Source: Ignavibacteriaceae bacterium
Lineage (GTDB): Bacteria > Bacteroidota > Ignavibacteria > Ignavibacteriales > Ignavibacteriaceae
DNA length: 5,816 nucleotides
Assembly: GCA_031292465.1 (NCBI GenBank)
Contig: JARLHB010000517.1
Coordinates: 1 to 5,816 of the forward strand
Direction of reading: 5' to 3'
This document shows, piece by piece, positions 1 to 5,697 of the stretch. The notes under the pieces were generated by a model. That model searched no databases, was not told the origin of the DNA, and saw only the letters and a list, made by a program, of their open reading frames with translations. Positions within the stretch are counted from its first letter, which is position 1. Every line of letters starts with the position of its first letter. The translations under genes and the position numbers were made by a program.

Positions 1-507
1 ATACCCCAGCAGGTTTAAAGTTGTATTGTTAGCATCTAGGAACTTCCCGTTAAAATCATGCAGATAAATAAGATCAAGTGAGCGATTGAATAAAGCTTTA
101 TATCTTTCGTCGCTTTCTTTTACCATTTTTTCCGCATTGTGTTTATATAAAGCAAGTTCAATTGAATTTTTTAAGTCTGTACTGTCAATCGGCTTCATAA
201 GATAGCCAAGCGGTTTAGTTACTTTGGCTTTATTAATAGTCGCTTCGTCATTATATGAAGTTAAATAAATGGTAGGAATATCATATTTTTCCAGTATGAT
301 GCCTGCAGCCATAATGCCGTCGACTTTTCCGTCCAGGAGAATGTCCATTAGAACAATGTCTGGCCGGAATGATCCTGCTCTTTCAATTGCTTCTTCTCCC
401 GATGAAACAATTTCTATCATCTGATAATTGAAATGCAGTAACACGCTTCTTATATGAAACGAGTCTATAATTTCATCTTCAACTATTAAAATTCTGCACT
501 GTTCCAT
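1..507 (-). CDS. Response regulator receiver-PAS protein, C-terminus cut off by window edge
   Basis: Open without a stop for 169 codons from ATG (507-505) to the left edge, so the C-terminal part is missing. Residues 4-120 form a receiver (REC) domain. They show the acidic pocket E10/D11, the phospho-acceptor D55 in VLMDILLD, T83 in YLTSY, and K105 in GYLMKP. After the ALYK end of the domain comes a short helix and the start of a PAS domain (about 130-169; ERYKALFNRSLDLIYLHD, then NGKFLDANNTTLNLLGY). In this family such proteins take a phosphoryl group on the Asp and usually continue into more PAS domains, a kinase or another output; the output here is unknown. The start is fixed by the match to the neighbouring kinase's N-terminus (MEKTRILIVEDE versus MEQCRILIVEDE) and by an AAGGGA-type ribosome site a few bases upstream. 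It lies 121 bp downstream of that kinase on the same strand, so co-transcription is plausible. Confidence 0.9.
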   Translation of the reverse strand, partial: MEQCRILIVEDEIIDSFHIRSVLLHFNYQMIEIVSSGEEAIERAGSFRPDIVLMDILLDGKVDGIMAAGIILEKYDIPTIYLTSYNDEATINKAKVTKPLGYLMKPIDSTDLKNSIELALYKHNAEKMVKESDERYKALFNRSLDLIYLHDFNGKFLDANNTTLNLLGY

Positions 508-553
508 TATAGATCCCTTTTAGGAAATTATTAGAATGCTACATCCTTTTATT

Positions 554-580
554 GATTATCTTAACTACAATTTGATAATC
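554..580. repeat. 7-bp inverted repeat between the two receiver genes
   Basis: GATTATC (554-560) and GATAATC (574-580) are exact reverse complements with a 13-base spacer, in the 121-bp gap between the hybrid kinase and the receiver-PAS gene. Neither side is followed by a T-run, so an intrinsic terminator is unlikely. An operator or an RNA stem within a shared transcript are the simplest readings. Confidence 0.4.
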
Positions 581-628
581 GCCTATAAAAATTATCTGTT
601 GTACAAATTATTACTGTAACCTGATAAA

Positions 629-3397
629 TTAACCCGACATCCCATCCTTAAAGCTTAATACAGTAAAGGTAAAAGAAGACCCTTTACCCCACTTGCTTTC
701 AACTTTTATAGTTCCGCCCTGTTTCTCTATAAGCTCTTTGCATATAATTAATCCAAGCCCGGTTCCCGATTCCTTAGCCGTACCAAGAGTGGAATGCTGG
801 GTATCAATTCTAAACAACTTAACCAGGTCTTCTTCGCGGATACCTACGCCATTATCTGAAACCGTAACCGCAATAAATTCGCCATTAACTTTTGATGAAA
901 TTCTTATCTCCCCGCCATATCCTGTAAACTTAATCGCATTGCTTATTAAGTTTTGCAGAGTGGAATGAAGAATATTTGAATCTGAATAAACAAAAACTTC
1001 CGGAACAGTTTCATTAATTATGTGAATATTTTTACTTGCGATATTTCTACTTAGAAGATTCAATACATAAAGAACCGCTTCATAAAGCTCAATATTAGTA
1101 AGGTTATATTCTATTTTGCCTCTTTGTATTCTTGACCATTGAAGCAGGTTTTCAATTAAATTGAAAAGATTTTTTGATGAATTGTATATGTTATTTACAA
1201 ACAATTTCAATTCTTCGGCAGAAAGATTTTCGTATTCCTCTACTATTGCATTCGTTAAACCAAGCAGGCCCTGGAAGGGGCTTCTTAGGTCGTGAGAAAT
1301 AATCGAAAAGAACTTGTCTTTTTCAGCGTTTAATTCTTCAAGTTCATTAGTATATTTTTTAAATGCTTCTTCCGCTTCTTTCCGTTCAGTTACATCTACT
1401 CCTAAACCTATTAAACCAATAACATTTCCGGTATTGTCTTTAACCGGAACTTTTCTGGTGCTTATAGTAATTAATTTCCCATCGACAAGAGATTGCTCTT
1501 CAAGTGTATAAATAATTTTGCCTGACTTTAGCACTTCCATATCTTCGGTTATATATTTTGCTGCGCTGGTATGTGGCAATAGGTCAAAGTCCGTCTTTCC
1601 GATCATTTCTTCTTTTGTGAATCCCATAGCGTTGCAGAATTTCTGGTTTACTATGAGGTAACGATGGTTTTTATCTTTTAAGAAGGCTAATCCCGGCAGG
1701 CTGTCTAAAAGTGTATTCACTTCTAACTGGCTTTTGCGAAGCTCCTCTTCTATATGCTTCCTTTCAGTAATATCGCGAATGACAATTTGTGTTGCCGATT
1801 CATCATTAAAGATAATTGGGTTGGCTGAAACCTCTACATTTATTATGGAGCCATCAAATTTTTTAATCTGCTGATCCTGAATGAGTACGGCAGAATCTCT
1901 TTCTGATTTGTATTTGATTTTAGCTTTAATTATATCAATTGATTCCGGTTGAATGAATTCTGTAATGGATTTATTTAAGATATTCTCAAGCTTTTTACCG
2001 CCGAACAATTTTGAACAGGCCTCATTAATAAAAACTATCTTACCTTTAATATGAACCAATATTGCGTCCGGTGATAATTCAACTAAATGCCTGTATCGCT
2101 TTTCACTTTCTTTAAGAACTATTTGCACCTGTTTGCGCTCGGTAATATCTCTTGCTATACAATGAAACCCTACAATTCTGTATTCTTCAAAAATAATGGT
2201 AGTATTCTGGCCGAGCCATTTTATCTCTCCATATTTGGTAACGAAAGGATATTCAAAATATGTACTAGACCGTTTTGTTAAATATTGCCTTAAGAAAAAT
2301 AATTTAGCCCTTTCCTTGTACTCAGGAACTATTAAGTCGGAATAATTCAGATCTAAAAATTCATCTAAAGCAAAACCGGTGGCATTAAGGCCCGCTTTGT
2401 TTGAATAAATAAAATTGCCATTTATATCGGTTGTCAGTATTATATCAACAGCATTTTCAACAACCTGCCTATATTTTAATTCAGATTCTCGCAATTTCTG
2501 TTGGGCAATTTGATTCTTTTCATCAAGTTCAATTCGTTCCAAAGCAAATATTATATCACTTGCAATACTTTTAAGCAGGGAAACTTCTTCTCTATCGATG
2601 TTTCTGTCTTTTATTAATAACGTAAGTATGCCCGAATATTTTCCACTGGATTCAAATTTAATAATCAGTGATTCCTGGTCGCCAATTTTATTAAATAACA
2701 CGCTTTCATTTTCTGTATCATATATTATATCATCGCTTGTATTTTGAGAAGAATTAAACTGTGTTGAACTTTTTGAAAGTATTTCTTCTTTAAAATATTT
2801 TATTATGGCGGGGAATGTATTCCCGAACCCTAATTCAACCGTTTCTATAATATTGTTGAATTTATCAGAAATAACGATACTGGCAGCGTAGAAACGGGTT
2901 GTTTCTATAAAGTATTTGCAGGCATTTTCAAGTAATATTTTCCTGTCTTTTTCTACATCGATTAACTTGTTAACATTTCTGGCACATTTCAGTAAATTAA
3001 AAATGCGCTGTTTATTCCTTTCAACTTTGCTTTTGTAAAGCGCCATCTCTATAGTGGCATACAGTTCTTTCTCATTAAACGGCTTAATTAAATATCCATA
3101 AGGCTCAGATAATTTTGCTTGTTCAAGAAAGCGTCTGTTCAGATATGCGGTTAAAAATATTATGGGTATGTTTAGTTCGGAGCGGATTTGTTCTGCTGCA
3201 TCTGTGCCGGTCATTTCGCTGTCTAGAACAATATCCATCAAAATAAGGCCGATGTTTCCTTTTTTTGCATATGAAATTGCATCTTCTCCTGTTGAAACTA
3301 TAGAATCAACCTCATATCCCATGTCTTCCACGGCGGACTTAATTAATTCCGCAATATCAGGTTCATCTTCAACTATTAAAATGCGCGTTTTTTCCAT
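629..3397 (-). CDS. Hybrid sensor histidine kinase: REC-GAF-PAS-PAS-PAS-HisKA-HATPase
   Basis: A complete 922-residue soluble protein with no signal peptide or membrane segment, so it probably senses a cytoplasmic cue. An N-terminal REC domain (4-120) has E10/D11, phospho-acceptor D55, T83 and K105. Residues about 130-295 look like a weak GAF domain. Three PAS domains follow (about 303-423, 430-547, 556-674), each ending in a DITERK or DVTERK tail typical of PAS-PAC repeats. A coiled linker leads to HisKA, with phospho-acceptor H702 in SIISHDLRSPFQG. The HATPase domain has an intact N box (N816, N820), G1 box DNGVGI (848-853), G2 box GTGLGL (878-883) and a C-terminal GSSFTFTV strand, so the kinase should be active. 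With REC at the N-terminus and no HPt, the receiver may act as an input or regulatory domain or take phosphate from its own His. The ATG lies directly before the REC core; the ribosome site is weak. No PAS cofactor can be assigned by eye. Confidence 0.95.
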   Translation of the reverse strand: MEKTRILIVEDEPDIAELIKSAVEDMGYEVDSIVSTGEDAISYAKKGNIGLILMDIVLDSEMTGTDAAEQIRSELNIPIIFLTAYLNRRFLEQAKLSEPYGYLIKPFNEKELYATIEMALYKSKVERNKQRIFNLLKCARNVNKLIDVEKDRKILLENACKYFIETTRFYAASIVISDKFNNIIETVELGFGNTFPAIIKYFKEEILSKSSTQFNSSQNTSDDIIYDTENESVLFNKIGDQESLIIKFESSGKYSGILTLLIKDRNIDREEVSLLKSIASDIIFALERIELDEKNQIAQQKLRESELKYRQVVENAVDIILTTDINGNFIYSNKAGLNATGFALDEFLDLNYSDLIVPEYKERAKLFFLRQYLTKRSSTYFEYPFVTKYGEIKWLGQNTTIIFEEYRIVGFHCIARDITERKQVQIVLKESEKRYRHLVELSPDAILVHIKGKIVFINEACSKLFGGKKLENILNKSITEFIQPESIDIIKAKIKYKSERDSAVLIQDQQIKKFDGSIINVEVSANPIIFNDESATQIVIRDITERKHIEEELRKSQLEVNTLLDSLPGLAFLKDKNHRYLIVNQKFCNAMGFTKEEMIGKTDFDLLPHTSAAKYITEDMEVLKSGKIIYTLEEQSLVDGKLITISTRKVPVKDNTGNVIGLIGLGVDVTERKEAEEAFKKYTNELEELNAEKDKFFSIISHDLRSPFQGLLGLTNAIVEEYENLSAEELKLFVNNIYNSSKNLFNLIENLLQWSRIQRGKIEYNLTNIELYEAVLYVLNLLSRNIASKNIHIINETVPEVFVYSDSNILHSTLQNLISNAIKFTGYGGEIRISSKVNGEFIAVTVSDNGVGIREEDLVKLFRIDTQHSTLGTAKESGTGLGLIICKELIEKQGGTIKVESKWGKGSSFTFTVLSFKDGMSG

Positions 3398-3409
3398 TGC
3401 GATATAAAT

Positions 3410-3425
3410 ATTTCCAAAAGGAAAT
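3410..3425 (-). repeat. Small inverted repeat in the kinase leader
   Basis: ATTTCC and GGAAAT form a perfect 6-bp stem around a 4-base loop, 13 bp before the kinase start codon and overlapping the candidate -10 element. It could be a leader hairpin that modulates translation, or half of an operator. There is no T-run after it, so it is not a terminator. A related ATAATTTCC block lies before the neighbouring receiver-PAS gene. Confidence 0.35.
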
Positions 3426-3429
3426 TATA
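3424..3429 (-). promoter_or_regulatory. Candidate -10 element for the hybrid kinase gene
   Basis: The minus strand reads TATAAT here, a perfect consensus -10 hexamer, 26 bp upstream of the kinase ATG. It would give a leader of roughly 20 nt. No good -35 hexamer is seen at 16-18 bp (the sequence there is an A-run on the minus strand), and in such AT-rich DNA a chance TATAAT is likely. Bacteroidota primary sigma factors also prefer a different -7 consensus, so this is tentative. Confidence 0.25.
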
Positions 3430-3655
3430 AATAGAAGCCTTATTTCTTTTTTGTTACAAGTTATTAAAATAAATGAACTTTGTTATTCTATAATCGGTTT
3501 TACTTTAAACTACTTTACTTTATTTATTCATTTAATAAAAAATATATTATCTTTTTTGTCTTTCCCTTGACTAATACTACATTCTATTATGCCAGGCATT
3601 TTCATTCCGATATGATTAGAACCAATTTCCATTAATTAAATTATTGCATCTAAAT

Positions 3656-3680
3656 TCATCAACTACCTAAATCATCAACT
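3656..3680. repeat. 9-bp direct repeat TCATCAACT x2
   Basis: Two exact copies start 16 bp apart (3656 and 3672), within a similar context (taaaTTCATCAACT and taaATCATCAACT). Paired direct repeats at roughly one and a half helical turns can be regulator half-sites, but two short copies in AT-rich DNA may also be chance. Confidence 0.35.
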
Positions 3681-3962
3681 TTAATACCACAAATACTTCA
3701 AATTGGAACGAATTTAATATCATTTTCTATACTACAAAGGCATTTTTCTCAAATTCTATATTTATCACGGATGAATAATTGGATAAATATAGCCAGATGT
3801 ACGCTTTTGAGACATTAACAAATCTTTCTCAACAATATAGAATTAGTTGCCGTACGATTATGTATTTATTGTTTTTTAAGGTTACAATTCTAAAGAAATC
3901 ATAAAATTGTACGATAATTATTATAAGGCAAAGTCTTTTTTCGCTTTTAGAAATTGAATCGT

Positions 3963-3968
3963 GAGGAG
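3963..3968 (+). promoter_or_regulatory. Ribosome binding site of cheW
   Basis: GAGGAG lies 7 bases before the ATG at 3976. It decides the start: the in-frame GTG at 3961 would place this strong Shine-Dalgarno sequence inside the gene. It is the strongest ribosome site among the complete genes of the window. Confidence 0.8.
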
Positions 3969-3975
3969 TACAAAA

Positions 3976-4461
3976 ATGGCAGACACGGGAGAACAAAAAA
4001 AAGAAACATCTGAATTGCTTCAGCTTGTAAGTTTTACTATTGGAAATGAAGAATTCGGTGTTGATATTCATTTTGTGCATGAAATTAACAGAATGATCCC
4101 TATTACCAAGGTACCAAATTCTCCCGCTTTTGTTGATGGGGTAATAAATTTAAGAGGAAGAGTAATTCCTGTTATAGATTTAAGAGCAAAGCTTGGGCTT
4201 GAAAGAATAGAGCATGATAAAAATACAAGAATTATCGTTGTGGAAGTTGCCGGTAAAACAGTTGGCTTTATTGTAGATGCGGTTAAAGAAGTTTTAAGAA
4301 TACCTAAAAATATAACCGAAGCGCCTCCTGATCTAGTATCAGGTGTTAATTCAGAGTATATAATGGCTGTTGGAAAATTAGAAGACAGATTAATTACTTT
4401 GATTGATCTGGAAAAAATTCTTTCTTCCAATGAAAAACAAACGCTTAGCAATGTTGCATAA
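3976..4461 (+). CDS. cheW: Chemotaxis adaptor protein CheW
   Basis: A 161-residue cytoplasmic protein, close to the usual CheW length, made of one CheW-like domain (about 14-152). It couples chemoreceptors (MCPs) to the histidine kinase CheA in signalling arrays. Recognisable are the opening LVSFTIGNEEFGVDI (17-31), the EINRMIPITKVPNSPAFVDG stretch, the family core VINLRGRVIPVIDLR (56-70) and VGFIVDAVKEVLRIP (96-110), then LITLIDLEKIL near the end. R60 and R62 sit in the NLRGR motif. CheV is unlikely because there is no receiver domain, and CheA because there is no kinase domain. The ATG at 3976 is preferred over the in-frame GTG at 3961 because of the GAGGAG ribosome site. It is divergent from the hybrid kinase, and no CheA, CheY or receptor gene lies nearby, so it may be a lone cheW or serve arrays encoded elsewhere. 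Confidence 0.96.
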   Translation: MADTGEQKKETSELLQLVSFTIGNEEFGVDIHFVHEINRMIPITKVPNSPAFVDGVINLRGRVIPVIDLRAKLGLERIEHDKNTRIIVVEVAGKTVGFIVDAVKEVLRIPKNITEAPPDLVSGVNSEYIMAVGKLEDRLITLIDLEKILSSNEKQTLSNVA

Positions 4462-4472
4462 TGTAAAAATGT

Positions 4473-4495
4473 ACCGGCACAATATCTCCGCCGGT
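4473..4495 (+). terminator. Weak hairpin after cheW
   Basis: ACCGGC (4473-4478) and GCCGGT (4490-4495) form a GC-rich 6-bp stem with an 11-base loop, 12 bp after the cheW stop and followed by TATTTAT. The GC content stands out against the AT-rich surroundings. The T-tract is broken, so termination would be partial at best. It may instead be a processing or stability hairpin between cheW and the next ORF. Confidence 0.45.
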
Positions 4496-4532
4496 TATTT
4501 ATCGTCCTGGTTAATAATAAAAATGGGAAAAT

Positions 4533-4721
4533 ATGTATAATAAGGTTTTATACGGAGTTGCAACGAAGAAGGTTGGATCATTCCAATATGAAGAATTGGT
4601 AGATGCACTGGAAATAAGATTATTAAAGTATGATGAGCTGAAAGATACATTAATAGAAATGGTAAAGCAGTTTACTTTAACTGATAAAGACAAAACAGTA
4701 AGCAATGGCAATCAAAAATAA
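4533..4721 (+). CDS. Small hypothetical protein (62 residues)
   Basis: I do not recognise this protein. It is 62 residues, hydrophilic, and has no signal peptide or membrane segment. Residues about 18-47 (QYEELVDALEIRLLKYDELK onward) look like one amphipathic helix rich in Glu, Lys and Leu, followed by a polar Lys/Asp/Asn tail. A GGGAAA stretch lies just before the ATG, a modest ribosome site; the ATG at 4523 is in another frame and meets a stop after five codons. It lies 71 bp after cheW on the same strand, separated by a GC-rich hairpin, so it may share the cheW transcript. It could be a small partner protein or a chance open frame: the clean start context and absence of a competing frame favour a real gene, its size and lack of known relatives argue for caution. 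Confidence 0.5.
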   Translation: MYNKVLYGVATKKVGSFQYEELVDALEIRLLKYDELKDTLIEMVKQFTLTDKDKTVSNGNQK

Positions 4722-4812
4722 CGGAACGTCTTTCTCTGTAAAAGTAATGGCCAGGTTAATGTTAGGATAAAAAAGTAAGGTGAAAAGAACAGAGATATTT
4801 TAAGGTATACTG

Positions 4813-4828
4813 TGTGTAAGTATACACA
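4813..4828. repeat. Hairpin TGTGTA-AGTA-TACACA with flanking GTATAC repeats
   Basis: A perfect 6-bp stem with a 4-base loop. The self-complementary hexamer GTATAC occurs twice (4805-4810 and 4820-4825). It is followed by a pyrimidine-rich stretch (TCCTCTCTATTTG) rather than a T-run, so it is at best a poor terminator for the upstream transcript. Confidence 0.35.
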
Positions 4829-4950
4829 TCCTCTCTATTTGTTTGCCAAAGAATAAGCGAACAAAAAAAATCCTCGATATCCCCGTTTAGTTATTGATTT
4901 TAGATCTAAATATTCCATAACAGAAACGAGATACTTATAAACAATAAATC

Positions 4951-4976
4951 AATTGTAACAATTAACAATTTATAAT
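4951..4976 (+). promoter_or_regulatory. Candidate promoter/operator region of the TonB-C gene
   Basis: AATTGT-A-ACAATT (4951-4963) is a perfect 13-bp dyad. It is followed by a further AACAATT (4964-4970) and directly by TATAAT (4971-4976), a consensus -10 hexamer. No -35 hexamer has good spacing. The leader to the ATG at 5067 would be about 80-90 nt. The dyad next to a -10 would suit a regulator, but all elements are AT-rich and could be chance. Confidence 0.3.
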
Positions 4977-5054
4977 AATTAAGATGATAAGAACGAAGTA
5001 ATATGTGTGCGACAGATACTAAGGTGAGAAAATAATTATACGAATTAAAATGAT

Positions 5055-5059
5055 GGAGA
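5055..5059 (+). promoter_or_regulatory. Ribosome binding site of the first TonB-C gene
   Basis: GGAGA lies 7 bases upstream of the ATG at 5067, a well-spaced Shine-Dalgarno sequence that supports this start. Confidence 0.7.
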
Positions 5060-5066
5060 ATATAAT

Positions 5067-5444
5067 ATGCGTTATACAAAATGGGTAATTGGAATAGTCT
5101 TTATAATATTCAACTTGATAATAATGGCAGATTCTGCATATTGCCAGGAAGATCCTTATCTGCCTTTTGCCGAAGTAATGCCTGCACCGGTAGGAGGGAT
5201 GAAAGCAATTTATGAGAAAATAATATATCCGGAAATTGCAAAGAGTAACGGAATAAAAGGGAAAGTTTATTTACTTGTTTTTATAAATGAAAACGGAACC
5301 ATTGATGAAGTAAAGGTATTAAAAGGTATTGGCGGCGGGTGCAATGAAGCCGCAATATCCGGTGTAAAATCGGTTAGATTTTCAGCAGGTAAAAACAACG
5401 GTAAACCGGTTAAAACAAAACTTTCTTTGGCAATTAATTTCTGA
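5067..5444 (+). CDS. Secreted TonB C-terminal domain protein (125 residues)
   Basis: The N-terminus (MRYTKW, then a hydrophobic stretch 7-20 and ADSAYC) is a signal sequence or membrane anchor; the likely mature end is at about Q27. Residues about 37-125 match the TonB_C fold: EVMPAPVGG (36-44), IYPEIAKSNGIKGKVYLLVFINENG (53-77), VKVLKGIGGGCNEAA (82-96), VRFSAGKNNGKPVKTKLSLAINF (103-125). In classical TonB this domain contacts the TonB box of outer-membrane transporters and passes on energy from ExbBD. Here the long Pro-rich spanner is absent and the protein is about half the usual length or less, so it probably cannot bridge the periplasm; a periplasmic binding or structural role is more likely, and is inference. 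The start is supported by GGAGA at 5055-5059, 7 bases before the ATG. A paralogue follows 253 bp downstream. No exbB or exbD is visible. Confidence 0.9.
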   Translation: MRYTKWVIGIVFIIFNLIIMADSAYCQEDPYLPFAEVMPAPVGGMKAIYEKIIYPEIAKSNGIKGKVYLLVFINENGTIDEVKVLKGIGGGCNEAAISGVKSVRFSAGKNNGKPVKTKLSLAINF

Positions 5445-5621
5445 TGACAATTCAGATCAAATATCCTGGATTATTTGTATGAATGATTACAGGGCCTAAA
5501 AACAAATTTACAAGATAAAATTACTTTAAAAGCAACGATTTCCGATTGGATAAAACATTTTTGAATTAAAAAAGCCTAAACGGGAATAAATTCGCAGAAA
5601 ATTCATAAATAAAAATAAAAT

Positions 5622-5653
5622 TTTATCAAATAGCATTAACTTATTTTGATAAA
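5622..5653. repeat. 9-bp inverted repeat upstream of the second TonB-C gene
   Basis: TTTATCAAA (5622-5630) and TTTGATAAA (5645-5653) are exact reverse complements with a 14-base spacer, ending 44 bp before the start codon at 5698. On the plus strand no T-run follows, so it is not an intrinsic terminator for the first TonB-C gene; on the minus strand a T-rich tract follows but no minus-strand gene needs terminating. An operator for a dimeric regulator or a leader RNA stem is most likely. It is the longest perfect inverted repeat noticed in the window. Confidence 0.5.
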
Positions 5654-5686
5654 GTCCGATAATAAAAGTGAAAATGTTTCCAATTT

Positions 5687-5690
5687 GAGG
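5687..5690 (+). promoter_or_regulatory. Ribosome binding site of the second TonB-C gene
   Basis: GAGG lies 7 bases before the ATG at 5698, the same spacing as in the upstream paralogue. Confidence 0.65.
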
Positions 5691-5697
5691 TATTTAA

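Larger units (their letters stand above)
3398..3975. other. AT-rich divergent intergenic region (578 bp)
   Basis: No convincing gene lies here on either strand. It separates the minus-strand hybrid kinase from the plus-strand cheW and must carry the promoter for cheW, and probably one for the kinase. Visible items are the leader inverted repeat at 3410-3425, a 9-bp direct repeat TCATCAACT at 3656-3664 and 3672-3680, an AAATT/AATTT mini-dyad near 3700, and two copies of GTACGAT (3852-3858, 3909-3915). A TTGTAC element followed by TTATAAGG lies at 3907-3928. No strong promoter with correct spacing could be picked. The length is generous for this otherwise compact window, so a small RNA or a degraded gene cannot be excluded. 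Confidence 0.6.
4722..5066. other. Intergenic region before the TonB-C genes (345 bp)
   Basis: No supported gene. An ATG at 4705, overlapping the end of the preceding ORF, opens a 21-residue frame that stops at 4770. The rest holds a small hairpin at 4813-4828, a dyad at 4951-4963 and a TATAAT at 4971-4976 that could drive the TonB-C gene. The remainder is featureless AT-rich sequence with stops in all frames checked by eye. Confidence 0.55.

Noticed and set aside
693..3407. Several plus-strand open frames of 64-91 codons inside the kinase region
   Set aside because: They lie antisense to the intact 922-residue kinase, and their translations show no recognisable domain; they are shadows of its codons.
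3567..3590. TTGACT and TATTAT as a plus-strand promoter
   Set aside because: The spacer is only 12 bp, too short for a sigma-70-type promoter, and the site is almost 400 bp from cheW.
3961..3975. GTG at 3961 as the start of cheW
   Set aside because: The GTG is part of the GTGAGGAG ribosome site; the ATG at 3976 is 7 bases after GAGGAG and begins a typical CheW N-terminus.
3829..4451. Minus-strand open frames overlapping cheW and its upstream region
   Set aside because: They are antisense to cheW or to its leader, have Cys/Phe/Ser-rich low-quality translations, and no ribosome site or family match.
4511..4711. Minus-strand 66-codon frame opposite the small ORF after cheW
   Set aside because: The plus-strand frame has better start context and a more protein-like composition; the antisense frame is rich in Ser, Phe and Tyr with no motif.
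4841..4868. GTTTGC/GCGAAC stem followed by an A-run as a terminator
   Set aside because: The stem needs a G-U pair, and the A-run lies on the wrong side for a plus-strand terminator; on the minus strand the T-run would precede the stem.
5121..5146. Lipoprotein signal in the first TonB-C protein (Cys at residue 26)
   Set aside because: The residues before the Cys are S-A-Y, which does not fit the lipobox, and the paralogue has Phe instead of Cys.
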